A DNA stretch of 64,000 bases. Source: Bacillota bacterium. Its GTDB lineage: Bacteria; Bacillota; Clostridia; Christensenellales; SZUA-584. The stretch lies in NCBI GenBank assembly GCA_023459495.1, contig JAEWTL010000077.1, positions 186,001 to 250,000 on the forward strand, given 5' to 3'. Both the position numbers and the translations under genes were made by a program. Below, in pieces: positions 54,801-61,341 of the stretch. How positions within the stretch are numbered: the stretch's first letter is position 1; each line of letters starts with the position of its first letter. The notes under the pieces were generated by a model. The model searched no databases, was not told the DNA's origin, and saw nothing but the letters and a program-made list of their open reading frames with translations.

Positions 54801-56735
54801 CGCATCGTTTTGGGCGGTTGCGCTGATGAACACCGTCGCGCTTGCTGTGCCGCCGTGCCCGTCGGAGATGGTATAGGTAAACTGATCCGTACCGTTGTAA
54901 TCTGCAGCAGGCGTATAGCGGATCTGTCCCCCCGCAATGACTGCAGTGCCGTGCAGCGGTGTACCGGCGTTGGTGATGGTCAGTGTATCGCCGTCGGCGG
55001 TATCGTAGTCGTTGGCGAGCACATCAATCTTGACGCTCGTATCTTCGTCCGTCACAATGCCTTCGTCGTCTACCGCAATCGGGTTGTCGTTGACCGGGCG
55101 CACCGTGACCTGGAAGGTATCGGTAACCACTTCGCCCTGTTCGTCCTTTACAGTGATGGTGATGGTGACCGGACCGCCGCTGACGTTGGCTTCGGGAACG
55201 AGCTTTATGCTGATCTGTCCCTCGTCCTTGTTGATGATGATGTCACCGATGATATTGGTATCGGACGCTTCGGCGGTTACGATCAGGGCGTTCAGGGTGG
55301 ATTCGCTGTCCGCAACGTCCAGCACGACCGTCTGCTCTACGTCCTCGTCCATCACAAGATCTTCGGTATGCCCCAGCATAGGCGCAGTGTTGAGCGTATA
55401 TTCGCCGATGTCGTAGTTGCCCGCGTTGTCTACAGCCCAGATGGTAAACACGCCGCCTGCCGATACGGTGAACGCCCCACCGGTGATATCTGTGCCGCCG
55501 CCGGACTGAAAGAAGGCCGCATCATGGCTGCCTTCGGCATACTTCAGTGCCGCCAGACCCGAAAGTCCGGCGTCGCTGGCTTCCACCGTCACGTCCACAC
55601 TGCCCGAGGAAATCACAGTGGTTACCTTGTTGATCGTGGGATCAAGCTTGTCGATCTTGGCCGTGCCGCTTACCGCGGAGGACCTGTTCCCTGCCGCGTC
55701 CTCCACCGCCACGTCGATAGCGTACTGGCCGCTGGTGGAAAACGTATATCCCGCAGGCAGATCGGCCCATGCGCCGCCGTCCAGCCGGTACACATATCGT
55801 TCCGGCGCTCCGGAGGCCGTGCCCAGTGCAGGCACGGTTACGGTGACATCGGTGTTTGTCCAATTCGTGTTCGAAAGGGTGAGTGAAGCAGGCGCAGCGG
55901 GTGCGGTCGTATCAATGTTGGTGATCGATACGCTCTGCACATCCGAGCTCTTACCCGCGTAATCCTTGCTGTAAGCTGTAAAGCTTGTGTTGGCAGCGGC
56001 TACAAATGTATACGACGTTGTGGAACTCACCTTCACGCCGTTCTTGTAGATGCCCTCAACGCCGCTGTCGCTGTCCGCGGCATCGATCGTCACGGTCACG
56101 GGCTGGTTGGTCCAGTTATGGTTATAATCCACGCTGCAGGTGGGGGCTGCCGCGTCGTGGATGATTAGGCTCGTATTTGTAAATACAACGCTATTGGTTC
56201 CGGAGGTATTCTTGCCGTTCAGATGGATGATGATGGATCGCGTACCTACGGGGATGGGTTCACTTAAAGACAACTCCACATCACCCGACACGCTATTGTC
56301 CGGCTTGGCGAGTTCCACCGTGGAGAGTACGGTAGAAAAGTTTGTGCGGCAAAAATCGATGCTTACCGTAGGGATGTCGTTCGCCTCGCCGCCATCATCG
56401 TCCACATAGGTCATGGTGGAAAAGTCGATCTCCAGCCCTTCGAGGTCGATGGAGGTTGAGATATCGTGGCCCACTTCGTCGAGCGCTATCAGGCCGATGG
56501 CTTCACCCAGCGTGGCATCCGTCATGGTGATGACGCTGCCGCTGACCGTCGCGCCTGAAGTGGAGAACGAACCGCTTGAAAGATTCTCGACGTCGTATCC
56601 CCTGAAATAGTATGGAGTTGCTCCCAGTGCTACGCCGCCGGTCCAGAACATCTGGACGAGCAGCGTGATGCATATCAGCAGCGCCATCAGTTTAGTACTG
56701 AATCTTTTCTTATTTAACCCCAAACTTGTATTCAT
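42804..56735 (-). CDS. Giant cell-surface protein of ~35 tandem cadherin/VCBS-like (tandem-95) repeats
   Basis: About 4,643 residues. A signal peptide (MNTSLGLNKKRFSTKLMALL, core to about residue 39) is followed by a ~150-residue unnamed domain, three Ig-like domains with NWTN motifs (~190-480), about 35 repeats of ~100 residues (~550-4070) each ending VTVTPVNDAP-like and containing DEDT, DxDxD and YTP-NGTDSFTY blocks, then an Fn3-like domain, Ig-like domains, one membrane helix (GWYVWAILGFALLLLLLL) and a ~92-residue basic cytoplasmic tail. There is no LPXTG sorting signal. The Asp-rich motifs suggest calcium binding. It is probably an adhesin or cell-cell contact protein. Start 56735 has GGGGGG upstream; 14 further in-frame codons exist before it. 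It stands alone with its own terminator. Confidence 0.9.
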   Translation of the reverse strand: MNTSLGLNKKRFSTKLMALLICITLLVQMFWTGGVALGATPYYFRGYDVENLSSGSFSTSGATVSGSVITMTDATLGEAIGLIALDEVGHDISTSIDLEGLEIDFSTMTYVDDDGGEANDIPTVSIDFCRTNFSTVLSTVELAKPDNSVSGDVELSLSEPIPVGTRSIIIHLNGKNTSGTNSVVFTNTSLIIHDAAAPTCSVDYNHNWTNQPVTVTIDAADSDSGVEGIYKNGVKVSSTTSYTFVAAANTSFTAYSKDYAGKSSDVQSVSITNIDTTAPAAPASLTLSNTNWTNTDVTVTVPALGTASGAPERYVYRLDGGAWADLPAGYTFSTSGQYAIDVAVEDAAGNRSSAVSGTAKIDKLDPTINKVTTVISSGSVDVTVEASDAGLSGLAALKYAEGSHDAAFFQSGGGTDITGGAFTVSAGGVFTIWAVDNAGNYDIGEYTLNTAPMLGHTEDLVMDEDVEQTVVLDVADSESTLNALIVTAEASDTNIIGDIIINKDEGQISIKLVPEANVSGGPVTITITVKDEQGEVVTDTFQVTVRPVNDNPIAVDDEGIVTDEDTSVKIDVLANDYDTADGDTLTITNAGTPLHGTAVIAGGQIRYTPAADYNGTDQFTYTISDGHGGTASATVFISATAQNDAPVAVADTAKVDEDSSVLIDVVANDTDIDMTSSETEALSLYSVSDGSHGTAVMEDGKVRYTPDADFFGKDTFSYVVIDTGGLTSIGTVAVTVKGIDDAPVFVSLNTEYWIDEDSTGAPITFSISDAETEAASLMLQAVSLDETQKLLKSSGITITGLGDSDSAVTLHITPVANANGNVTISLVLGDGFSSVTRTFTLHINNVNDAPTAKNDEVGYEEDGGAVLIETADLIANDTDIDGDTLSFYGINTSTSVGTLAQVDEDTWSYTPPANYAGDDSFTYIVSDGHGGTAIGTCVLKATPVNDPPTISIPAGPYSVNEDAVSGDITFTINDEETDAADLSVSASSDDTDLIADGGIAVTNNGDGTCALTVTPAADANGVARVTVTVSDGSAATSKYFDITINPMPDAPVAVKDKVYVPISGRRTFAVLNNDHDVDGDTLYVVSWNGSSLSGLLSFDEATQTFTYRAANGEVGTGTFTYTISDNDPTTADSTATVELTINSMTHAPVLSIIPSQYTVEDTATSPISFTVTDEDLYDTSTISVTSSNTGLLPVDYDNNVIITDLGGGSYKLRLIPVADKSGTSFIVVTATDLTGKTDSTGFWLTVYAGNDAPEAMNDTVTINEDSSATLKLIDDGEPDGVSELTMLANDTDPDGDSLWVSGMSWPSHGYMYRSGNSYIYTPYGNWNGTETLTYTISDGQTTDTAMVTIVVAPVNDAPVNYSNWVALPNTSGDESSGPVNVLSGDYDPDGDTVHLYQIISEPSYGTAVMDAEAGTITYTRNQVSPNSNGADQLTYRIIDRDTATGDYRYADAVLYIGVEFHSSLWTESNYEYCNEDDAAFTFDLTIHNPNSVDYALELQDTTALGSLVVMDNNTVQFTPAADQNGSAWINYTISSGGESATGSFYIRVYPVNDAPVIDSAPTSVTCAEDSAGTTFTVTFHDVDCSDEDLVFYAYARNATSGSPVLMNVSISVDRETGQAEVTATPVANANGELDIVVGVSDGLAETEQTVHMTVTPVDDAPTPTATSLTLYEDMDVTFSMLTSDSEVDGDDTIVSIAEGNGPAHGNAVVNADGTITYTPDADYYGPDSLVFTLTDDTEAGLSAEQTATFTVTPVNDQPEIKDLNYYNTTPEDTSATVTLTVVDVDNILTDASCYTITSDNQTLIPDSSISIAHVSGTQMAISLTPALNAYGVAIITVVASDGELTAEAEFRLTVTPVNDSPTAADDTAGVDETVGDPAGTTSVTVNILTNDSDIEPGTLKVIEITNISAGTVKNNGNGTVTYSVDGDFNGTATFDYTIMDIGGATDTATVTVTVAAQNDAPRAEDDEASTSEDNDVTISVLDNDTDPEGDTLSIDSVTEPSHGTAVISGTDIVFSPDDNYNGTDSFSYTVSDGHGGTDTAEVTVTISSVNDAPTIAKYPDEEEDWTMDEDTPKPFSFVVSDVETASESLIITINSLDKDVIANPGIVLSTNEEGQKVITVTPQENQNGVVPVEFTVSDGALSTKVTWNITILAVNDAPDITTPSITTPEDTPYPGRVTATDVEGDELVFSAGMAPNHGSVTVNEDGTFTYTPNANYVGEDIFGVYVTDCKTEHNLDYGQVHVTVTPVNDKPNAVDDTASTAEDTTVVIPVTENDLDVDLPGDTLTVISISQPSHGTASAVEGGISYVPTADWSGTDSFTYTIKDNDGEKDTATVTVMVSPVNDDPHAVNDVAETNEETAVVIPVTSNDSDADIPYGDSITVISASTPSHGTTELAEGGVRYTPETDYNGTDSFTYTIKDSQDKQSTATVTITVNPVNDLPYFVTDPENMSLTEDLANGSSTFSVADIETPAANLAVTFIISSNTTLVDSDCVTITAGTGGNRTVEVNPNDNRNGTANVKLRVTDADGGWAEYTFTVTVAAVNDDPAAQNDSATTDENTAKTIDVLANDDVDVAAGNEGDTLTLLTVSSATYGIVTIVDDKAVYTPNANRIVTEDYTDTFTYTMKDASGAASGATVTVTVTPVNDAPVITDPIVDVTIDEDTATSDISFTVSDEEDVDSGLVVTAESSNTALIPVANIVITNPGTGSARSVMATPVANGNGSATITLTVKDSGLLTDTVSFIVTVTPVDDPITITEQAYTVVEDTKTKLTVLDDADVDDPSNLSITAIKTDPAHGVVEIETDHKSVYYTTDQDSNAADTFVYTVHDALGNLDYDITVNITVTPVNDAPVVTMIGGTEFSVNEGVTQNDISFKVTDVDNNVDTEVTLTAASSNPILVLGGMSFGPETGENRTIDVKPYRQWNGTTTITITANDGHLTGSASFTFIVNSVNEAPVAVNDTLSAPEDALTFLDVLDNDTDGDLETNPDTEHLSVHSVTDNDTNAVITIASDGSGVNIQPNANYNGPVTFTYVTEDVEGATSNTATVTVTVTQVNDAPVAADETATTTEDTAVTIDPLPDATDIDQTAGLNEHPEAEELSISISGALDAPGHGGIELVDGNKIVYTPYANYNGTDSFEYFVSDGETHDIGVVTVTITQVNDAPAAGADSTITAEDTPVSIDVLANDTDVDTNESLNENDLHSRDDFTLSLTGTTTAPVNGGITVSDGEIVYTPNVDWYGTDTFSYWMYDGHGGSAEGTVTVTVTSVNDLPVFVTNPANMNLTEDLADGSSSFSVSDVETTAAELSVTVEYSSNPTLVGTGDVSVTAGEGGDRTVTVNPKDNQNGTANIRLRVTDGDGGYREYTFTVTVTPVNDGPQGDDASGTIDEDTSYTVAWNTITRDVDIATNSDVLTVTISTQAAHGIAEVNEDGNIVYTPNADWNGVDSFVYTVTDSAEASDTGTITVTVDQVNDAPVADNDSATTNEDTAVTIDVLDGDTDTDQKAGLNAHPEAEVLGISLTGAAAPAHGGVSVESGKIKYTPADDYNGTDTFEYYVTDGEAQCKGVVTVTIVQVNDNPVAVTDNAETEEDTNVTINVLANDTDVDTDTDLNQGTLHHTTDFSISIEGITTQPAHGTISVVSGKIEYDPVANWDGTDTFTYWLNDGHGGNAEGTVTVSVGGENDPPVAVDDSASADEDHTVTVNVLENDTDLDLVDTKTFVGFLGDTSGLHGTLSGTPEGVVTFVPDANWHGSFTVNYQMEDGDGAADSATITITVNAVNDNPVAGDITTSTDEDTAVGVDVSGFIGDVDIATDGDSLTVTVETGDRPAHGGVTVTGTNITYTPAANWNGTDSFVYTVTDSHGAKDTGTVTVTVAAVNDAPVADSDSTTTNEDTAVTVDVLNGDTDVDTNPALNVTPQGAVTINGVGMPAHGSADIVEGKILYTPAANWNGTDSFTYTVTDGVLTGTGTVSITVKQVNDTPVAENDFATTGDGDLVTINVLANDTDIDTDPTLNAVPDSRNDFTITAVTTPTNGTAVINNGKIDYTPGDTFEGEVGFSYTMSDGHGGSALANVTVTVMSVNDPPETPVVHTPTGSERYGGESVIHVTWSGFDIDGDILGYTLEYYDGEEWHVVQEGMTETEYDFAIPEELTSITDLQFRVNASDAEYTSDYGYSGKVEVDKDIPANIVVTMTTADGRPYVAGTWTNQSVTVRAVSVTDASAVVFSYSLEDKAFTQANNRVVTTGVHTVFIRATDEFGNMSEFGGYLVRIDKQAPAQPQVGVSIDGTSALLAFTLSSDPGGSGNSYLIMPDGSRVVAGTGITWKTAKNGTYTFKIYDVAGNSTTFTVTVNQLDESAPVITCDSGSYTVGSTTVEQITAALSYTDSESEITAKGWAISDSQAYSGAYKSYTGAIDITQPGTYYIHAYARNAFGLTTYRTFGPFIVAAVENPETGETPLVEEAPPEGDVTVDAGDIAEIAEGAVQVRLPGGEWTDSLTLEGIEPGTYIIEVMDEDGNITTTEITITDEQVAAGQWKPTHRGIGWYVWAILGFALLLLLLLLFWRNVTVAMYPEVGDRPLRRIRRLRHKRDEVVVTVAENAVHDSAYGRVTLSKAFTRRMRGKILVIMQDNAEVLRTQVPEDADGRFEAIIEHWAG

Positions 56736-57033
56736 AAGCCCCCCAAAAATTCTGCAAGTTGCGATACTTTCCGGCATATTTATATAAACTGCTGCACAGT
56801 GGATAAAACGGCAAGGCGCAGGCAGAATGCGAAAATAATCCGAATTTCTCCAATAAAATCCGGTTACTAAATACTGTTTTTATCCTGTTTTCCAAACGAT
56901 GGGTTTATCAGAAAATACAGGAGAAGGTGTATCGCCAACTCGCTGCGATATAGTGCCCTCCGCTTCAATCGTTTACATAATAATATAACATAGGGAATCT
57001 GTTTTGAGAATGTTTCCCTTGGTATTTTTGCAC
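56736..57033. other. ~300-base region upstream of the giant gene
   Basis: No gene was found. It is AT-rich and should hold the promoter of the giant gene; TATATA on the minus strand near 56782-56787 is a possible -10, but no standard -35 pairs with it. No c-di-GMP riboswitch motif could be recognised. Confidence 0.4.
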
Positions 57034-57068
57034 AATAAAAAAGCGCCGCGGTATCTGCGCAGCGCTGA
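57034..57068 (-). terminator. Terminator after the GDPD gene
   Basis: On the minus strand AGCGCTGCG-CAGATAC-CGCGGCGCT pairs over 9 bp (one G-U), then TTTTTTATTG. It ends the MFS-GDPD operon. Confidence 0.85.
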
Positions 57069-57076
57069 TAGTAAGT

Positions 57077-57895
57077 CTATGGTCTGAAATACTCGAATAT
57101 GATCGCGTCGAAGAAGCGCTCGCACCAGCCGACGTCGTCCGTGCCGCGCACCGTCCATGCCACGAGCTTGCCGCCCATCATGCGGAACAGCTTGAGCCTC
57201 AGCCGCCCGTGCGAGTCCTCGTGGCGGTATGCCGCAAAGTGCGGGCGAGCCCAGACGTTGGCCAGCATGGCGGACAGAATCAGCTTCTGCAAAAAGGTCT
57301 GCTTGCCGTATTCGCGTATCCCAGCGGCAAGCTGTCCCCGCACGACTTCCGGCCTGTTTTTTTTGAACCATGCCACAATGCCGGGGTGGAACGACTCGAT
57401 ACAGTAAGGCCCTTTATAGGCATCCAACATTGCGGCAGCTTTTACGCACAGCGCCGCGTTGCGCTTCGTGGCTTTCAGTTCCACAACGAGCGGCGCACGT
57501 CCGTCCACCAGCGCCAGCAGTTCGGAGAACAGCGGGATACGGTGCTCCGTGCCGGAGAGGCGCAGCGCCTGAAGTTCCTCCCATGAGCAGTCTGCGACGC
57601 GTTTGTCCACACCACATATACGCTTCAGATTGTCGTCGTGGAACACGACCACCTGATCGTCCGTCGTCAGGTTGATGTCCAGTTCCATGCCATAGCCCGC
57701 TTCGATAGCTGCCGCAAACGCAGCCATCGAGTTCTCGGGCGGCGCGGCGTTTTTCTGGTCGTGCAAGCCCCGGTGCGCGTAGCGGGTTTGCCAAAGCGCG
57801 GGCGGCGCAGACTTGAGCTGCCGTCCCGGCGCGAGCAGAAAGAGATAGATTCCGAATACCGCGACCAGCGCGGCGATGATATATACGGCGATCAT
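57077..57895 (-). CDS. Glycerophosphodiester phosphodiesterase family protein
   Basis: This ~272-residue GDPD-fold enzyme hydrolyses glycerophosphodiesters to glycerol-3-phosphate. An N-terminal membrane helix (MIAVYIIAALVAVFGIYLFL) anchors it. Catalytic residues are visible: HRGLHD near the start, PENSMAAF, MELDINLTTDD (metal Glu/Asp) and VVFHDDNLKR. ATG 57895 is preferred, 7 bases after the MFS stop with GGGGGA upstream; a longer frame exists but is translated as a poor cysteine-rich leader. It is co-transcribed with the MFS gene. Confidence 0.88.
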   Translation of the reverse strand: MIAVYIIAALVAVFGIYLFLLAPGRQLKSAPPALWQTRYAHRGLHDQKNAAPPENSMAAFAAAIEAGYGMELDINLTTDDQVVVFHDDNLKRICGVDKRVADCSWEELQALRLSGTEHRIPLFSELLALVDGRAPLVVELKATKRNAALCVKAAAMLDAYKGPYCIESFHPGIVAWFKKNRPEVVRGQLAAGIREYGKQTFLQKLILSAMLANVWARPHFAAYRHEDSHGRLRLKLFRMMGGKLVAWTVRGTDDVGWCERFFDAIIFEYFRP

Positions 57896-57902
57896 GGCTG
57901 GC

Positions 57903-59219
57903 TCAGTCCCCCACATCCAGCGCTTCAAGTTTACTCTTGGGCGGAATAGGTTTGGAGTCACCATAGCGCACAAACAGCATGGTGAAAAATGCAAGCCCGA
58001 TAAACAGTGCGCCATACGGGAACAGCGTCCAGTAGCCGACATATTGCAGCAACGCACCGGAAGCGATCGGCGTTACGATCTGCGCTGCCATCGAGAACGT
58101 ATAGTAGAAACCGGTAAAGCGGCCTACGTCCGCGCCTTTGGCCATCTCCAGCACCATCGGCAGCGAGTTTACGTTGATTGCTGCCCAGGCGATTCCCGCC
58201 AGAGCGAAGGATACGTACATCAGCGGTGATGCTCCGGTATATAGCGTGGCGGTTGCGAACACAGCAACCAACAGCACAATGCCACCTAGAATACACTTCT
58301 TTCTGCCGATCTTGGAGGACAGGAGCCCAATCGGTACAAATGCGATCGTTGCCGAAATCACTGCAATCAACATTATGAATGAACCCTGTTTGGATGTCAT
58401 ACCAAACTCAGGGCGCGTAACATAGCGGGAGAATGCTGTCGTAACCGCATTATAGCCTGTGAACCAAAGCAGGATTGACGTGAGGATCAAACCCATGCTA
58501 GGACGCATTTCGCGCGGAATACGGGTCTTAACCTTAATCTCCTTTTTTTCTTTGGTTTCAATGGCTTCATCGGGATCGATACCCATAGCCGCACTTTCAA
58601 GACGCATCTTTTTAACCAGCTTGGGTTCATCAATCGTCACCATCACCACAAGCATGCCGATCATCATAATGCCCGCGGTGACAAGGAATATCGGCCAATA
58701 GTTCGCGGTATCCGGTTGTGTGGAATCCGGGGCCAAAAAGCCATTGAGCAGCAGGATCAGCGCACCACCCAGCGCGCCCATCAGATTAATAATCGCATTG
58801 CCTTGGGAGCGCAGCGGTTTGGGCGTGATATCCGGCATCAGCGCAACGGCAGGCGAGCGATAGGTGGCCATAGAAAGCAGAAGCAGTCCAAGGCCAACAA
58901 TGAAGACGGACACCTGCCGGGTATGTGCCGAAAACGGGATAATCAACATGAAGATTACGGCTGCTATTGTACCAAACAGGACATATGGCTTACGGCGGCC
59001 CATCGGCGTGCTCGTTTTATCCGAGATCAAACCAAAAAGCGGGAGCATGAACAGTGCAATGACATTATCGATCGCCATGATTGTTCCGTTTATGGTATCT
59101 CCAACGCCGAACGAGTATTTCAGGATCAGAGGGATGATGAAATCATATAGTTGCCAGAATGCAGAAATGGTGAAAAATGCGAGGCCGACTAAAAAGGTAT
59201 TCTTGTAATTCAGCTTCAT
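57903..59219 (-). CDS. MFS sugar:cation symporter-like transporter
   Basis: The 438-residue protein has 12 helices. The loop GLISDKTSTPMGRRKPYVLFG is the conserved motif of GPH-type and SLC45-like carriers. A cytoplasmic, Lys/Glu-rich central loop (around KKMRLESAAMGIDPDEAIET) separates the two halves. It usually carries sugars or glycosides with H+ or Na+. It shares an operon with a GDPD, so a phosphodiester or glycerol-linked substrate is possible, by inference. Confidence 0.82.
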   Translation of the reverse strand: MKLNYKNTFLVGLAFFTISAFWQLYDFIIPLILKYSFGVGDTINGTIMAIDNVIALFMLPLFGLISDKTSTPMGRRKPYVLFGTIAAVIFMLIIPFSAHTRQVSVFIVGLGLLLLSMATYRSPAVALMPDITPKPLRSQGNAIINLMGALGGALILLLNGFLAPDSTQPDTANYWPIFLVTAGIMMIGMLVVMVTIDEPKLVKKMRLESAAMGIDPDEAIETKEKKEIKVKTRIPREMRPSMGLILTSILLWFTGYNAVTTAFSRYVTRPEFGMTSKQGSFIMLIAVISATIAFVPIGLLSSKIGRKKCILGGIVLLVAVFATATLYTGASPLMYVSFALAGIAWAAINVNSLPMVLEMAKGADVGRFTGFYYTFSMAAQIVTPIASGALLQYVGYWTLFPYGALFIGLAFFTMLFVRYGDSKPIPPKSKLEALDVGD

Positions 59220-59263
59220 CGGTGAACCTCCTTGGAGTATATGGAGTTATAAGGCATATGTAT

Positions 59264-59292
59264 AATGTACCATCTGCCGCCTTTTTTTGCAA
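59264..59292 (-). promoter_or_regulatory. Promoter of the MFS-GDPD operon
   Basis: On the minus strand TTGCAA (59292-59287) and TACATT (59269-59264) are 17 bases apart, 45 bases before the MFS start codon. Confidence 0.6.
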
Positions 59293-59405
59293 TTCACCAC
59301 GGCCCGCTTTACAAAAAAACAACGTATGCGTATGGATTCACAGGGGCAAAAGGCGTAGAATATAGAGGTACGCGATCTAAAATTCCATTATTTTGGAGGC
59401 CGGCC

Positions 59406-60674
59406 ATGTGCGATACGATCTGTGTGCTGCCCGAACTGTCCGCAGGCGGAGTAACGATGCTCGCAAAAAACAGCGACCGTGAACCCAACGAGCCGCATGT
59501 CATTCGCTTTATCCCCGCGCAGACGCACGATCCGGGCGATGCTGTGCAGTGCACCTACATCCCCATCCCGCAGGCGCAGCACACGAACGCCGTGCTGCTG
59601 TTCAAGCCCGACTGGATATGGGGCGCGGAGATGGGCGTCAATGAACACGGCGTAGCGATCGGTAATGAGGCGGTATTCACCAGGCTTCCCAAAGGGCCGG
59701 ATGCGCTGACGGGAATGGATCTGCTGCGGCTTGCGCTGGAACGCGCTGACACGGCCGCTTCAGCGCTGGAGATCATCGTTTCGTTGCTGGAGCAGCATGG
59801 GCAGGGCGGAAACTGCGGCTACAGCAAGGACTTCCGCTACGACAACAGCTTCATCATCGCAGACCCGAAAACCGCGTACATGCTGGAGACCGCCGGGAAA
59901 AGCTATGCCGCCTATGAGGCAAAGGGCAAGGCTGCCATCTCCAACCGGCTGTTCATTCATACCGAACACACGATGCGGCGCGGGCTCTCCGAAGGCGAGG
60001 ATTTCGCCGCGAAGTTTGCCGACCCGCTGTTTTCGCATTTTTCTCAGGCAAAGCACCGCCGGGAGCAGTCGTTTTGCGGCGTGGCGCAGCCGCCCATCGG
60101 CGCGGACCAACTGATGCGTGCACTGCGCACCCACCGGCACGAAGGCGAGGAGTTCCGCCGTGCGGACGTAGGCAGCGTATGCATGCATGCGGGCGGCCTT
60201 ATCGGCGACCAGTCGACCGGCAGCTTTGTGGCAGTGCTGCGCGAGGGCGGCCCCATGACGATCTGGGCCACCGGCGCGTCCGTGCCCTGCATCGCGGCGT
60301 TCAAACCGGTGTTTTTTGGTATCGACAGCGGAGCGCCCGTTTTTGCAGATGAGAACGACGGACGGCAGTACTGGCTTCAGCGCGAAAAGCTGCACCGTAC
60401 CATACTTGCGGGCAAGGTGGACGTATCGGAGCTGCGCGTCCGGCGCGATGCGCTTGAAGCGGCATGGATCGCGGAGGAAGAAAGGCTGTTTTCGAACGGT
60501 ACGCCGGATACGGCTGCACTTGCGGAGTTCGCGTCGCGCGCGGCGGCACAGGAGCAGGCCATGATCGACGAGTTCTCGCGCGAGGACTGGGCGGATATGC
60601 CGGGCACCAACCGATTTGCGCGGTACTGGAAGAAACACAACGCGGAACTCGGCCAGCCAAGGCCTATGAAATAG
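59406..60674 (+). CDS. C69-family dipeptidase (secernin-like)
   Basis: The 422-residue Ntn-hydrolase of peptidase family C69 has its predicted nucleophile Cys2 in MCDTICVLPE, exposed after removal of Met1. AKNSDREPNE, WIWGAEMGVNEHGVAIGNEAVF and GGNCGYSKDF are typical of secernins and dipeptidase A relatives. GGAGG precedes the ATG; longer upstream frames would bury the nucleophile, so this start is favoured. It is expected to be a cytosolic peptidase. Divergent from the MFS gene. Confidence 0.88.
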   Translation: MCDTICVLPELSAGGVTMLAKNSDREPNEPHVIRFIPAQTHDPGDAVQCTYIPIPQAQHTNAVLLFKPDWIWGAEMGVNEHGVAIGNEAVFTRLPKGPDALTGMDLLRLALERADTAASALEIIVSLLEQHGQGGNCGYSKDFRYDNSFIIADPKTAYMLETAGKSYAAYEAKGKAAISNRLFIHTEHTMRRGLSEGEDFAAKFADPLFSHFSQAKHRREQSFCGVAQPPIGADQLMRALRTHRHEGEEFRRADVGSVCMHAGGLIGDQSTGSFVAVLREGGPMTIWATGASVPCIAAFKPVFFGIDSGAPVFADENDGRQYWLQREKLHRTILAGKVDVSELRVRRDALEAAWIAEEERLFSNGTPDTAALAEFASRAAAQEQAMIDEFSREDWADMPGTNRFARYWKKHNAELGQPRPMK

Positions 60675-60684
60675 ACAGATTAGC

Positions 60685-60710
60685 GGACGGCCACATAGGG
60701 CCGCCCCTAC
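60685..60710. repeat. Short palindromic dispersed repeat
   Basis: GGACGGCC-ACATAG-GGCCGCCC forms an 8-bp stem (one mismatch or G-U pair) followed by CTACGG. The "rGGGCCGCCCCTAC" type motif is often dispersed in clostridial genomes. It lies just after the dipeptidase gene. Confidence 0.55.
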
Positions 60711-60813
60711 GGATGTCGGTATAAAAAAAGAGCGCTGCCCATATGAGGAGACTATAAAACATATGGATGGGAAAATAGAACCCGCTGATTTTCAAGCAAA
60801 CAAGGAGGAAAGA

Positions 60814-61335
60814 ATGACGAACCGGTGTATCATGCTGTTTCCCAAATTCACGAATATGGATATCATCGACCGCATCCGGGAGCAATACGATCCGGCTGCA
60901 CGGCTCGTGCCGCCGCACATCACCCTCGTCTTCCCTTTTGAGAGCGACATCTCCACCGCGGCCCTCAGCGCCCATATCACCGGCGCGTTGGCAGCAGCAT
61001 CGCCGTTCGAGGTCGTACTGAGCAATATCGCCCCTGCGCCGGACCGCTACCTGTTCCTGCACGTGCAGAAAGGCACCGCGGAAATCTCAGCGATGCACGA
61101 AAAGCTGTATGCCGGTTTGCTGCGTCCCTTCTATCCGGATTGGCTCCAGTCCCTCACTTTTCTGCCGCACATGACGGTGGGCCGCTTTGAGGACGATGCG
61201 GAATGGGAGTCAGCCGCAAACAAGCTGAAGGGCGTCACCGATCAGTTTCAGGCGGTTATCGATACAGTCTATGTGGAAATCATCAATCTGGAAAATGACG
61301 AGTCGATCATTGAACTTTCAATCCCATTAAAATAA
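60814..61335 (+). CDS. 2'-5' RNA ligase/phosphodiesterase (2H) family protein
   Basis: The 173-residue 2H-phosphoesterase superfamily protein has two HxT motifs: PPHITLVFPF near residue 35 and LPHMTVGRFE near residue 122. ATG 60814 is chosen because AAGGAGG lies 6 bases before it; an upstream in-frame ATG has no ribosome site. Substrates of such proteins are cyclic phosphodiesters or RNA ends; the exact role is not known. It converges with the U32 peptidase gene with only 6 bases between stops. Confidence 0.85.
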   Translation: MTNRCIMLFPKFTNMDIIDRIREQYDPAARLVPPHITLVFPFESDISTAALSAHITGALAAASPFEVVLSNIAPAPDRYLFLHVQKGTAEISAMHEKLYAGLLRPFYPDWLQSLTFLPHMTVGRFEDDAEWESAANKLKGVTDQFQAVIDTVYVEIINLENDESIIELSIPLK

Positions 61336-61341
61336 AACGAT

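Noticed and set aside
44025..56600. Several long plus-strand frames (up to ~500 codons) across the giant gene
   Set aside because: They mirror the repeat structure of the minus-strand gene, are arginine/histidine/valine-rich, lack good ribosome sites and show no family motifs.
42804..56735. Repeats in the giant gene considered as a CRISPR-like or satellite array
   Set aside because: Repeats are in-frame, ~300 bases long and diverged at the DNA level; they are protein domains.
56736..57033. c-di-GMP riboswitch upstream of the giant surface protein
   Set aside because: Looked for because adhesin genes in Clostridia often have one; the conserved blocks could not be found.
57896..58057. N-terminal extension of the GDPD gene into the MFS gene
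   Set aside because: The extra 54 residues are cysteine- and methionine-rich, overlap the MFS 3' end, and the internal ATG has a proper ribosome site and starts with the membrane helix.
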